From a virus, in the IMG/VR virus record IMGVR_UViG_3300005527_000042, positions 91,714-155,713 of that record: a stretch of 64,000 bases of DNA, one strand, 5' to 3'. Positions 26,182 to 34,494 of the stretch are shown here, piece after piece. Numbering within the stretch: position 1 is the stretch's first letter; each line of letters begins with the position of its first letter. Made by a program: the position numbers and the translations under genes. A model generated the notes under the pieces. That model made no database searches. It had not been told where the DNA came from and saw nothing but the letters and a program-made list of their open reading frames with translations.

Positions 26182-27375
26182 ATGGATAAATTAACCGAAA
26201 AATATTTAAGACGTATCATTTCTGAATCTTATATCTCTGATGTGGAGGAAATGGCATACAAACAAAAGGGTGTCAGGGATGACAAAGGTAAACTAGTAAA
26301 ATATAAACCTTTCTTCAAAGAAGATAATGACACAGATATCCCTGATTATTGGATTGCAAACCCCACCTTACAAGAGGGTGGTGAGATATTAGTGGTACCA
26401 TTAGATTGTCAGGAACTTGAAGCGTTTAAAAATGCAAACAAAGAATTCTTAGAAAAAATCAAAGAACTCCACAATTTAGAACCACAATTAGCCGCTTGTA
26501 AGAGAGGAAAGTACCATAGACCTATTGAAAAATATGTTGAGGGTGGATATAAACCCACAGGTGACACATATAAAGAACAAGAAACAATTAAGAGAAGACT
26601 ATTCACAATCATTGCAAATACTTTTGAAGACGAATCGTTTGTTCAAGAACTTAACAAAAGAAGTATTCCTGCTGTGGTTGCTAGAGATAGAAAGAATGTC
26701 GACCAATATGGTAAATTTACAAATCAATTAATTGAATACTCAACACATAACTATAATGCTTACCCAACAGTAAGGGATTTTTTATTATCGGCAGTGGCTC
26801 GAGTTCAGGGTAAAGATACTGATGAAATGAAAACATTTTATATGGCTCGTCAGTACAATAAAAATTACAATAACTGGAGAGCAGACAAAAAAATGTTGAA
26901 ACAATATGCTGGTAAAACACCAAAATATATGTTAGACGCATATGGTCTTGAGGAAAAAAACATAGACGTTACAGTTAGAATGGATTTTGAACTTAAAGGA
27001 GAATTAATTGGTGAAAATAGTTTTGCGTGGACCGCTAGAGCTCAAACCAAGTTAGGTAAAAAACTTGAAAGCGAAAGTGGATTAAAAGGTGGGTTTCTCG
27101 ATGATAAATTAATTCAATCATCTGCAACCGCACAACTTAGACCTGGAACAACATTCAATGATAATTATACGGTAATGAACGATAAACAAGTTGTGGATGC
27201 GTTAATGGAAGTTATTAATGATTTAAAAACACAGATTTTATCATTAAATCCAAAAGACAATCTTAAAAGCGCAACAGTAAAAAGATACCAAGTTGGGGGT
27301 CCAAACCAAAATGAACTTAACGAATCAATAAAAAATAAATTGGTGAGTCGAATAGTTCAAAAAGTGGTCAAATAA
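26182..27375 (+). CDS. Unknown protein with capsid-leader-like N-terminus
   Basis: A 397-residue protein starting MDKLTEKYLRRIISESYISD, where I-S-E followed by Ser fits the T4 prohead protease site (L/I-x-E then small residue). The body is hydrophilic and mostly helical (EQETIKRRLFTIIANTFEDE) with a beta-rich C-terminal third. The C-terminus ESIKNKLVSRIVQKVVK repeats the amphipathic pattern. Probably an internal or structural virion protein. A terminator follows. Confidence 0.65.
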   Translation: MDKLTEKYLRRIISESYISDVEEMAYKQKGVRDDKGKLVKYKPFFKEDNDTDIPDYWIANPTLQEGGEILVVPLDCQELEAFKNANKEFLEKIKELHNLEPQLAACKRGKYHRPIEKYVEGGYKPTGDTYKEQETIKRRLFTIIANTFEDESFVQELNKRSIPAVVARDRKNVDQYGKFTNQLIEYSTHNYNAYPTVRDFLLSAVARVQGKDTDEMKTFYMARQYNKNYNNWRADKKMLKQYAGKTPKYMLDAYGLEEKNIDVTVRMDFELKGELIGENSFAWTARAQTKLGKKLESESGLKGGFLDDKLIQSSATAQLRPGTTFNDNYTVMNDKQVVDALMEVINDLKTQILSLNPKDNLKSATVKRYQVGGPNQNELNESIKNKLVSRIVQKVVK

Positions 27376-27390
27376 ATTAAAACCAAATTA

Positions 27391-27417
27391 AATCCCGAGA
27401 AATCGGGATTTTTTTTT
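27391..27417 (+). terminator. Rho-independent terminator
   Basis: AATCCCGA (27,391-27,398), GAAA loop, TCGGGATT (27,403-27,410), then a T run to 27,417. Follows the gene ending at 27,375. Confidence 0.92.
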
Positions 27418-27424
27418 GCAATAT

Positions 27425-27456
27425 TTTGGTATATCCAAAATTATTTCATATATTTG
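27425..27456 (+). promoter_or_regulatory. Bacteroidota-type promoter
   Basis: TTTGG at 27,425-27,429, 19-bp spacer, TATATTTG at 27,449-27,456. It overlaps an upstream TTG of the next frame, so the gene must start at the ATG at 27,475. Confidence 0.88.
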
Positions 27457-27474
27457 GCCCATATTAATTTTAAA

Positions 27475-27981
27475 ATGGGTACAAATTATTATCGTATACC
27501 GACCGCAGAGGAAATGGAGTCACGTAAATCACGTCTCCAAAGAGATATAGAAAAGATGACAATGTCACCTAGTGATATTGAACGTGGATTTCCCTTTATT
27601 GACCCATTTAAAGAATCTTGGGAGATAGTTAGCCCTTGGGACATATTCAGAGATGGTACATCAATTCATTTAGGTAAAAGAAGTGGTGGGTGGAAGTTTT
27701 GTTGGAATTTTCATAATAATAAACATTATTCAAATAAAGAAGAACTACTTTCATTTATTCGTTCAGGAAGAATTGTGGATGAATATGGTGAAGAATGGAA
27801 TGTTGAAGAGTTTATCACCATGGCTCTTGAGTGGGGTCAACCAGATGGTTGGGTTGTAAATGAAGAATACAGGAGAGACCAAAGGTCGAAAGGCCACGGA
27901 ATGTTTTGGATGGACAACGAAAAATATGATGATTTAATAATCGATGGACTTCGTGTGAGTACATCAGTTGATTTTAGTTAA
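27475..27981 (+). CDS. MGTNYY-family phage protein
   Basis: A 168-residue protein starting MGTNYYRIPTAEEME. IHLGKRSGGWKFCWNFHNNK (about 68-87) and the WGQPDGWVVNEEY region match a family widespread in phages and of unknown function. The start is fixed by the promoter. Its stop is 1 bp from the next start. Confidence 0.8.
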   Translation: MGTNYYRIPTAEEMESRKSRLQRDIEKMTMSPSDIERGFPFIDPFKESWEIVSPWDIFRDGTSIHLGKRSGGWKFCWNFHNNKHYSNKEELLSFIRSGRIVDEYGEEWNVEEFITMALEWGQPDGWVVNEEYRRDQRSKGHGMFWMDNEKYDDLIIDGLRVSTSVDFS

Positions 27982-27982
27982 T

Positions 27983-28639
27983 ATGTTAAGAATAGATAAC
28001 AATAGAAAAGTTTGGATAACGTCTGACACGCATTACTCACATACTAATATATGTAGAGGAATTACTAATTGGAGAATGCCTGACGGTAGTATTCCCGTTA
28101 ATCAAACGAGAGACTTCGCAACTCTTGATAAGATGAACGCCGCGATTGTAAACAACATCAATGAGGTTGTTGGACAGGATGATGTTTTGATTCACTTGGG
28201 TGATTGGTCATTCGGTGGGTTTGATAATATAGCGGAATTCAGACATAGAATCGTTTGTCAAGAGATTCACATCCTATTGGGTAACCATGACCATCACATT
28301 GAAAGAAACCGTGAGAATTGTCAGAGTTTATTTACCAGTGTAAGTCATTACAATAGACTTGAATACCAAGGGCATTCATTCGAGATGTTACATTATCCTA
28401 TCAGTTCGTGGAACAATCTGAGAAAGGGTAGAATCCATTTACACGGACACTGTCATTTACCTAACCACTTAAAAGTTAGTGGTGGGAGAAGAATGGATGT
28501 TGGTATGGATGGACACCCTGAGTTCAGACCATATGACTTTGTACATGAGGTTTTAAATCCAATGTTGAAGGTTCCGATTGGTTCTGAATTGGGGGATATA
28601 GACCATCACAATGACGACATGAAAAATGTTGTAGGTTAA
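27983..28639 (+). CDS. Calcineurin-like metallophosphoesterase
   Basis: A 218-residue protein. WITSDTHYSHTN (Asp and His ligands), DDVLIHLGDWSFGG (Gly-Asp), ILLGNHDHHI (Gly-Asn-His-Asp) and RIHLHGHCHLP (Gly-His-x-His) give the full two-metal centre. Start is the ATG at 27,983 rather than an upstream TTG inside the previous gene. Related phage enzymes act on phosphodiesters; substrate unknown. Confidence 0.9.
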   Translation: MLRIDNNRKVWITSDTHYSHTNICRGITNWRMPDGSIPVNQTRDFATLDKMNAAIVNNINEVVGQDDVLIHLGDWSFGGFDNIAEFRHRIVCQEIHILLGNHDHHIERNRENCQSLFTSVSHYNRLEYQGHSFEMLHYPISSWNNLRKGRIHLHGHCHLPNHLKVSGGRRMDVGMDGHPEFRPYDFVHEVLNPMLKVPIGSELGDIDHHNDDMKNVVG

Positions 28640-28677
28640 ATTTTTTACTTTAAAAAATATTTCATATAATTTAATTA

Positions 28678-29022
28678 ATGAACATGTTAAACAAAATCTT
28701 CACCAATATTATAAAATCCAAAACAACGATTACCTTTTTGGTATTTTTCTTCATTGGAATTTCTTATCAATTTTTAATCTTTCCTGGATTAACCGTTGCA
28801 AATACGATAATCAACATAATCTCAGCGATTTTTTCGGTGGGTACGGCAATGTTTGCGGTTTTTTATATTAGGTTTATGTACTTTAATGATGAACCTTTTG
28901 AACTCTTCACACCGGACCCAAATAAAACACCTGAGACGGAATTGGATTATAATCCAAAGAAAGTTACCAAAAAAGAAAGAAAATCTAAAACAACAATTAA
29001 AATTAAAAAACAAACTAAATAA
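28678..29022 (+). CDS. Two-segment membrane protein with basic tail
   Basis: A 114-residue protein with membrane segments at about 17-35 and 43-65, then a Lys-rich tail (KKVTKKERKSKTTIKIKKQT). It ends 3 bp before the SPFH gene, so the two are probably partners. Not recognised. Confidence 0.65.
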   Translation: MNMLNKIFTNIIKSKTTITFLVFFFIGISYQFLIFPGLTVANTIINIISAIFSVGTAMFAVFYIRFMYFNDEPFELFTPDPNKTPETELDYNPKKVTKKERKSKTTIKIKKQTK

Positions 29023-29025
29023 ATT

Positions 29026-29877
29026 ATGGAACCATTTTTGAAACGATTAATTTTCGGAATTTTAGGATTCATTATCCTAACCTTATTGTTTTTCTCTTGT
29101 GAGAGAATTGACGCCGGTCACGTCGGTGTAAAAGTAAATCTATATGGTGATGGAAAGGGTGTTGATGATGTCACCGAATGTACAGGTATGGTATTCTACA
29201 ACCCCTTCACAACAAAGATTTATGAATTCCCAACCTATATTCAACACAAAGAGTATAAGAAAACTGAGGAATCTGATAATTCATTTGTTGTAAACTCAAA
29301 AGACGGTTCTGAGTTTCAAGTATCCCCAATTATGAACTATTCGGTTCAAAGAGAAAAAGTACCCACAATATTTTCAAAGTATCGTAGGTCATTACCTGAA
29401 ATTGAGGAGGGATTTTTAAAGACCGCAGTATATGACGCGTTTCGTTTAGCAACAAATAAGTACACTGCTGATGAACTAATCTCGAATAGGGCGGTGTTTG
29501 AAGTTGAGGTTCGTAAACTATTGGAAAGTCAACTTTTAAAAGAAGGGTTTGTGATAAACCAATTCACCTCAAATTTGATTTACCCTGAGACATTTAAGAA
29601 GTCCATTGAAGCCAAGAACAATGCGGTCCAAGCAGCGTTAAGGGCGGAAAATGAGGTAAAAACTGCGGAAGCTCAAGCCAAGATTAAAATTGCAACCGCC
29701 AATGGTAATGCTCAAGCAATGTTGACCGCGGCTAAAGCGGAATCCGAAGCCAATCGGATGAAACAACAAACAATTACACCTTTACTCCTACAACTTGAAT
29801 GGATTAATAAATGGAATGGGAAGTTACCCGAAACCATGTTAGGTGACAAAAATAATACGATGATAGGTATTAAATAA
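29026..29877 (+). CDS. SPFH/prohibitin-domain membrane protein
   Basis: A 283-residue protein with one N-terminal membrane segment (LIFGILGFIILTLLFFSC). The SPFH domain runs from about 36 to 190 (IDAGHVGVKVNLYGDGKG, GMVFYNPFTTKIYEFP) and is followed by an Ala/Glu-rich helix (AEAQAKIKIATANGNAQA) as in prohibitins. Such proteins form ring or cage assemblies in membranes and regulate FtsH-type proteases. In a phage it may protect or reorganise the host membrane; that is inference. Confidence 0.88.
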   Translation: MEPFLKRLIFGILGFIILTLLFFSCERIDAGHVGVKVNLYGDGKGVDDVTECTGMVFYNPFTTKIYEFPTYIQHKEYKKTEESDNSFVVNSKDGSEFQVSPIMNYSVQREKVPTIFSKYRRSLPEIEEGFLKTAVYDAFRLATNKYTADELISNRAVFEVEVRKLLESQLLKEGFVINQFTSNLIYPETFKKSIEAKNNAVQAALRAENEVKTAEAQAKIKIATANGNAQAMLTAAKAESEANRMKQQTITPLLLQLEWINKWNGKLPETMLGDKNNTMIGIK

Positions 29878-29881
29878 AAAG

Positions 29882-29905
29882 AACCCCTCGAAAGAGGGGT
29901 TTTTT
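29882..29905 (+). terminator. Rho-independent terminator
   Basis: AACCCCTC (29,882-29,889), GAAA loop, GAGGGGTT (29,894-29,901), then T run. Follows the SPFH gene. Confidence 0.93.
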
Positions 29906-29938
29906 GTTTACATACGATATTTATAGATAAAAGAAAAA

Positions 29939-30172
29939 ATGAAAAAAGTAGTTAAATTATCAATCAAAGATTTAGAAAATATTGTAAAAAGAACAATCAA
30001 CGAAGCTGAGTTTGATGATTTCGATACTCAAGCACAGCCCGAGGAATTACCAGGTGCTCAGGAGTACGAAGATGAACAAGAATTAAAAAGAACTGTGGCT
30101 ATTGGTAAAGGTGACGATGGAAAAATATACGTAACTGATGTTGAAACCGGTGAAATAATTGCAACCAAGTAA
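29939..30172 (+). CDS. Small acidic protein with capsid-leader-like N-terminus
   Basis: A 77-residue protein. The first 22 residues form a basic amphipathic leader (MKKVVKLSIKDL then ENIVKRTINE) followed by Ala at an I-N-E/A site matching the T4 prohead-protease consensus; the rest is acidic (FDTQAQPEELPG, YEDEQELKR). Similar small proteins are common in marine myovirus-like genomes. Probably an internal head or scaffold-associated protein. Confidence 0.6.
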   Translation: MKKVVKLSIKDLENIVKRTINEAEFDDFDTQAQPEELPGAQEYEDEQELKRTVAIGKGDDGKIYVTDVETGEIIATK

Positions 30173-30173
30173 A

Positions 30174-30674
30174 TTATTGGTCCTTAACTTTTTTCTTCAA
30201 GTTCCTTATCATCCCAATTAATTTCTCATCCCTTTTATTATTAATAATAGTGGTGGTGTTAGATGATTCAGGAAGCATCGCCATCACTCTTACGGAACTA
30301 TCATCATTAATATTATAGGTTTTACGAGACATTGAGTTTACTACTCTTGTCTCGTTTTTCATTTTATTGGTATAGTTTTCAATATCACTTATAATAGTTA
30401 ATATCTCATTTTCCCTTTTAACCATTTCATTGGTACACTCTCTTTGATTTTCTATTACTTGGTTGTTTAACTCATCAATTCTATTGTTTAGTTGTACAAT
30501 CTGATTGTTTTGGGATTCTATCCTTAATTTCAGTTCTTCGTCATTATATGTTAAAGACTCAGTGATTTTGGGTCCAACCGAGATAATTATAATTGAAAAT
30601 AACAAAATTGACAGAGCAACAATTCTTTGTCTCTGTGTGAATTTTGATAATATTTCAGATATATACTTAAACAT
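30174..30674 (-). CDS. Membrane-anchored coiled-coil protein, spanin-like shape
   Basis: A 166-residue protein: membrane segment at about 18-35 (IVALSILLFSIIIISVGP), then a long coiled coil (IESQNNQIVQLNNRIDEL and continuing). This is the layout of an inner-membrane spanin (Rz-like), but no outer lipoprotein partner overlaps. Encoded opposite to its neighbours. Confidence 0.6.
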   Translation of the reverse strand: MFKYISEILSKFTQRQRIVALSILLFSIIIISVGPKITESLTYNDEELKLRIESQNNQIVQLNNRIDELNNQVIENQRECTNEMVKRENEILTIISDIENYTNKMKNETRVVNSMSRKTYNINDDSSVRVMAMLPESSNTTTIINNKRDEKLIGMIRNLKKKVKDQ

Positions 30675-30700
30675 ATAATAATAAATATTTCATAATTAAA

Positions 30701-31039
30701 ATGGCAAACAAAAAAGGATTAAATACTCGAGTAATTACTGTTTTTCATCCAGACACTGACGAGGAATTTGAATTATTCGTAACCTATGAATACATAAATA
30801 AAGATGATTCAGATGAAGATGATAATTTATTTATGGATAACAATGAGGTTGATATTAAATCATATGAACCAAACAACGAAGTTGATGAATTACCAACTTG
30901 GTTAACAGAAGATATGGTCTACGAGGCCTTGTACGCTGAATTGGAGATAGATGAATTCGAGGGGGAAGAACTCACAGAAGAAGAGGAAGACACCTACTAC
31001 AATGATTTTGTTGAGGATTCTGACAATGATGATTATTAA
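30701..31039 (+). CDS. Very acidic hypothetical protein
   Basis: A 112-residue protein with a short folded-looking start (TRVITVFHPDTDEEFELFVT) and long Asp/Glu-rich stretches, including a run of EEEED-type residues at the C-terminus. Might mimic DNA or act as a chaperone-like partner. Not recognised. Confidence 0.65.
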   Translation: MANKKGLNTRVITVFHPDTDEEFELFVTYEYINKDDSDEDDNLFMDNNEVDIKSYEPNNEVDELPTWLTEDMVYEALYAELEIDEFEGEELTEEEEDTYYNDFVEDSDNDDY

Positions 31040-31103
31040 AATTACTCTTTAAAATTTTTTATTTTAAAAATTTATTCTTATACTTGTCATAGAAGTATTT
31101 CAA

Positions 31104-31583
31104 ATGACAAAGTATACTATTTTTTGTGATTTAGATGGGGTCTTAATAGATTTCAACCAAGGTTATAAAGACCTTACTGGTATTGATTTGAACAAAGACG
31201 AACATCGTAACGACTCACAATTTTGGGCACCAATAGAAAAGGCGGGATATGATTTTTGGGTCAATTTGAAATGGATTGAACCTGACGGTCACATTTTGTG
31301 GGAACACATTTCCAAGTATAATCCAACCCTTTTATCTGCACCATCAAGACAAGTTGAATCCCGTATTGGGAAAATGGAATGGGTAAACAGGGAGTTACCC
31401 GGTGTTGCTTTAATATTAAGAAGTGCTAAACATAAAAAAGATTTCGCGGCTCCATACACAATATTAATCGACGATAGGAAAGATACTATAGACGGTTGGA
31501 ATGAAAACGGTGGTGAAGGTATTCTTCATACTTCCGCGGAAGAAACAATCAAAATATTAAAAGAAAAATATAATTTACACTAA
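31104..31583 (+). CDS. HAD-like phosphatase
   Basis: A 159-residue protein. TIFCDLDGVLIDFNQGY (nucleophile and acid Asp), PTLLSAPSRQ (Ser/Thr motif) and TILIDDRKDTIDGWNENGG (acidic motif) give a small HAD enzyme, similar to phage 5'-nucleotidase-like proteins. A TATACTTG element lies at 31,079-31,086. Its stop directly precedes the next ATG. Confidence 0.82.
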   Translation: MTKYTIFCDLDGVLIDFNQGYKDLTGIDLNKDEHRNDSQFWAPIEKAGYDFWVNLKWIEPDGHILWEHISKYNPTLLSAPSRQVESRIGKMEWVNRELPGVALILRSAKHKKDFAAPYTILIDDRKDTIDGWNENGGEGILHTSAEETIKILKEKYNLH

Positions 31584-31774
31584 TGGCAGAAAATAGTTCG
31601 TCATCAGGAGGAGTGGGATTCTTCGGTCTGATGTTTTTAATTTTTATGACACTTAAACTTACTGGTGTTATTGATTGGTCGTGGTGGTGGGTGACCGCAC
31701 CACTATGGGGTGGGTTTGCCCTCATCTTTATTGTCATCATGATTGTTGTAGTTGTAAAAGCACTTGACCGATGA
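31583..31774 (+). CDS. Small two-segment membrane protein
   Basis: A 63-residue protein with two apolar segments (VGFFGLMFLIFMTLKL and FALIFIVIMIVVVVKAL) joined by a Trp-rich loop. Overlaps neighbours by 1-4 bp. Unknown function. Confidence 0.6.
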   Translation: MAENSSSSGGVGFFGLMFLIFMTLKLTGVIDWSWWWVTAPLWGGFALIFIVIMIVVVVKALDR

Positions 31775-32439
31775 TATATGTATCAATAGACATTGAGACT
31801 TCAGGTCTCGAACCGTTAAACAATAGTGTGTTGTCTTTTGGTGCTATCATAGAAGACACCACTAATAAATTACCATACGAGAAATTACCAAAGTTTAACG
31901 CCATCGTACTTCAAAACCAAATTACCGGTTCACCGAGAGCGATTTCCATGAACAAAGAAATCATATCATTAATTGGTGAATATAAAGAAGGTAACGAAGA
32001 GGATAGGGCAAACTTGGAACATCATAGTGATTATGTATTTTTGGAAGAAAATGAACTGGCACAAAAATTCTATGACTTTTTATTCTTAAATGGTATCTAC
32101 CCAAATTCATCATTTCTAAATAATCATGTTAGAAATGTCAATGGAACAATGATACCGGCTTTTAACAATCACACACCATCACTTACAATTAATGTTGCCG
32201 GTAAAAATTTTGGAACCTTTGATAAATTGTTCTTGGAAGAATTACCGTGGTGGAAAAAACTCATAAAAATCAGACAAAGAATTATTGACCCTTCCGTTTT
32301 GTATTGTATATGGGATGAGGATAACGCAATTCCAAGTCTTAAAAAATGTAAAGAACGTGCTGGAATTGACGGAGAAGTCGCTCACACCGCTCTTGAGGAC
32401 GCTTGGGACGTGGTTCAAATGTTACGTAAATTTTATTAA
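31771..32439 (+). CDS. DnaQ-like 3'-5' exonuclease (DEDDh)
   Basis: A 222-residue protein. VSIDIETSGLEPLNN is ExoI, NFGTFDKLFLEELPWW is the second acidic motif, and AHTALEDAWDVVQ carries the ExoIII His and Asp. Likely an exoribonuclease or proofreading-type nuclease. The WWKKLIKIRQRIIDP region resembles the oligoribonuclease-type group. Overlaps the upstream gene by ATGA. Confidence 0.88.
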   Translation: MIYVSIDIETSGLEPLNNSVLSFGAIIEDTTNKLPYEKLPKFNAIVLQNQITGSPRAISMNKEIISLIGEYKEGNEEDRANLEHHSDYVFLEENELAQKFYDFLFLNGIYPNSSFLNNHVRNVNGTMIPAFNNHTPSLTINVAGKNFGTFDKLFLEELPWWKKLIKIRQRIIDPSVLYCIWDEDNAIPSLKKCKERAGIDGEVAHTALEDAWDVVQMLRKFY

Positions 32440-32458
32440 TAAACTAAATTAAAACAAT

Positions 32459-33499
32459 ATGTCACGAATCAAAGAACTAAAACAAAATCCTGACAACAAC
32501 ATAAATATGGTTGATGTCTTTCAAATCTTTTGCCCTGAGGGTAAATCTAAGTACATCGAATTTTTAATTCGACTTTCAAAAAACACGAAACATTTAGACA
32601 TGTACGTCAATGAAGTTCGTGAGAATCTAAAAAGAGAATTTGGAATTACAGATGACCACTTTAAAGGAATGACCCCATTTCAAATTTTTAGCTCTTACAG
32701 ATTTTTGGAACAGAGTTTTAATTTTTCAGATTTAAAAACATTCCAAAAATTTTGTGATTACAATGAAAGAGGATTGATTCAAGATAATGACTTATCTAAA
32801 TTTAAATCTTTTGACGATGTAATGACGGCGACTAGTCTCGCTGAGATTAAAGCTTTCGAGAAAGATTTGGAAAAACAAATTCACACATTGTTCACTTCAG
32901 ATGAGTGGATTGTTTTAAGACCTTTAACGTTTTACGCCTCAAAGAAATATGGGTCATCAACAAAATGGTGTACGTCGTCTGAGAATAACCCGGATTATTT
33001 CCTAAGATACTCCAAAAGAGGTATCCTTATTTATGTGATTAATAAATTAACAGGATTAAAAGTTGGTTGCTTTAAATCACTCGACTCAGACCCTGAATTT
33101 TCTTTTTGGAATCAAATTGATTCTCGTATCGATTCATTAGAAAGTGGTTTACCTGATTTTATATTGGGTGTCATTAAAAATGAAGTTAGTGAAAACCCAG
33201 TAACCAACAACTCTTTGTTGACTGAAGAAGATAGAATCAAAGAGGATGTGTTACTGAAAGAGTTTACCAAAATGGAGGTACTACCAGAACCAACGGATAT
33301 GGAATCCCCAATGGGTGAAGCTGATATGGATATGAGAAATGTGGATATAAGAGAAGAGAGAGAATGGGTAGTTGAACGTGATGTTGAAGCGGTTGTGGAA
33401 GAAAGGGCGTACGAGACAAGTGGAATGATGTCGGAAGGACCGAGAGAAATCTTACGAGGAACCTATGACAATGAAAATGCCACCTTGAGGAGAATTTAA
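32459..33499 (+). CDS. Phage protein with YGSSTKWCT motif
   Basis: A 346-residue protein. Residues about 155-200 read TFYASKKYGSSTKWCTSSEN followed by YFLRYSKRGILIYVINK, a module seen in many large-phage proteins of unknown function and reminiscent of the PcfJ-like cysteine block. The C-terminal 100 residues are acidic and low-complexity (repeated MESP, DMDMRN, EEREW). A terminator follows. Confidence 0.6.
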   Translation: MSRIKELKQNPDNNINMVDVFQIFCPEGKSKYIEFLIRLSKNTKHLDMYVNEVRENLKREFGITDDHFKGMTPFQIFSSYRFLEQSFNFSDLKTFQKFCDYNERGLIQDNDLSKFKSFDDVMTATSLAEIKAFEKDLEKQIHTLFTSDEWIVLRPLTFYASKKYGSSTKWCTSSENNPDYFLRYSKRGILIYVINKLTGLKVGCFKSLDSDPEFSFWNQIDSRIDSLESGLPDFILGVIKNEVSENPVTNNSLLTEEDRIKEDVLLKEFTKMEVLPEPTDMESPMGEADMDMRNVDIREEREWVVERDVEAVVEERAYETSGMMSEGPREILRGTYDNENATLRRI

Positions 33500-33524
33500 T
33501 TACAATCAAATCTAAATTTGTAAG

Positions 33525-33550
33525 GAGGGATTTCGGTCCCTCTTTTTTTT
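33525..33550 (+). terminator. Rho-independent terminator
   Basis: GAGGGA (33,525-33,530), TTTCGG loop, TCCCTC (33,537-33,542), then eight T. Confidence 0.9.
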
Positions 33551-33559
33551 GAAAAAAAA

Positions 33560-33591
33560 TTTGGATATCTCAAATACTAGTAATATATTTG
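33560..33591 (+). promoter_or_regulatory. Bacteroidota-type promoter
   Basis: TTTGG at 33,560-33,564, 19-bp spacer, TATATTTG at 33,584-33,591; 17 bp upstream of the ATG at 33,609. Confidence 0.9.
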
Positions 33592-33608
33592 TATGTAAAT
33601 CATAAAAA

Positions 33609-34076
33609 ATGAAAAAATTCTTAATGATATTTTGTATGCTGTTGATGAACAACACATGGGCACAAGGGTTAAGAGTACCCCAAAGAATATTCAATTATGG
33701 ATTATCTTATGGTCCTAGAGGTAATTCATCATATTATTCCGCGGGTTACGAATTCTCCAAAGAAAAAACAAATGCCTTTATTGGAATTGGTTATGGTAAA
33801 TTGATGGCCGAATTAAATTTATTTAACCCCAATACTTTAACAATCAATGGTAGACCTGAAGAAATTTATGTTGTTTTAAATTACGTTTACACAAATAAAG
33901 ATTATAAATGGTTAATTTTAACAGGTGGGGCGGGTTTATCTGTTGATGGTGGTAATCAAATTATATTGAAGACCGCTGCAAATTTGAAATTATCATATCC
34001 CTTGTACTTAACTTTAAGTTTTTATCAAACCGATAAACCTCAGTTTATGATTGGGGGTAGGTTGTTTATTTTTTGA
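33609..34076 (+). CDS. Secreted outer-membrane beta-barrel-like protein
   Basis: A 155-residue protein with a cleavable signal peptide (MKKFLMIFCMLLMNNTWAQG, cleavage near WAQ). Alternating aromatic strands follow (YGLSYGPRGN, AFIGIGYGKLMAELNL, KLSYPLYLTLSFYQTD) and the C-terminus is GGRLFIF, with a final Phe as in outer-membrane porins. It may exclude superinfecting phage or alter permeability. Own promoter; overlaps nothing upstream. Confidence 0.7.
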   Translation: MKKFLMIFCMLLMNNTWAQGLRVPQRIFNYGLSYGPRGNSSYYSAGYEFSKEKTNAFIGIGYGKLMAELNLFNPNTLTINGRPEEIYVVLNYVYTNKDYKWLILTGGAGLSVDGGNQIILKTAANLKLSYPLYLTLSFYQTDKPQFMIGGRLFIF

Positions 34077-34078
34077 TT

Positions 34079-34453
34079 ATGAAAATAGCACTCATAGCAC
34101 ACGACGGTAAGAAGGCGGACATGGTTGCCTTTGTAATGAAACGATTAGATTTTTTTAATCGAACCGATGTTGATATTGTTGCAACGGGTACGACAGGTAA
34201 AAGAATAATGTTTGCTGGTGTTACAAAGGTTGAACAAGTCAATTCAGGACCAATGGGTGGAGACGCGGAAATTGCTGCAATGGTCTCGAGAAAAGAAATC
34301 GATGCGGTTATATTTTTTAGGGACCCATTGGATAAACACCCGCACGAACCTGATGTACAAATGTTAATGAGGGTTTGTGATGTGCACGAAGTGGCATTAG
34401 CTACAAACTACTCAAGTGCAAGAATGGTCGTGGACCATTTTACGAAAAGTTAA
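34079..34453 (+). CDS. mgsA: Methylglyoxal synthase
   Basis: A 124-residue protein. ALIAHDGKKADMVAFV, VATGTTGKRI, NSGPMGGDAEIAAMV, AVIFFRDPLDKHPHEPDVQM and ALATNYSSA match MgsA throughout, including the catalytic Asp of GGD, the Asp of FFRDPL and the His of HPHEPD. It converts dihydroxyacetone phosphate to methylglyoxal and phosphate. Start is the ATG at 34,079, 2 bp after the previous stop. Slightly shorter than E. coli MgsA (152) and apparently complete. Confidence 0.93.
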   Translation: MKIALIAHDGKKADMVAFVMKRLDFFNRTDVDIVATGTTGKRIMFAGVTKVEQVNSGPMGGDAEIAAMVSRKEIDAVIFFRDPLDKHPHEPDVQMLMRVCDVHEVALATNYSSARMVVDHFTKS

Positions 34454-34494
34454 ATTTTGGAACAATAATTGTCTAACACTCAAACACTAAAATT

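Noticed and set aside
27454-27474. TTG start of the MGTNYY gene
   Set aside because: The TTG is part of the -7 promoter box, so translation cannot start there on that transcript.
30174-30674. Confident spanin call
   Set aside because: The shape fits, but no overlapping outer lipoprotein or adjacent endolysin is present.
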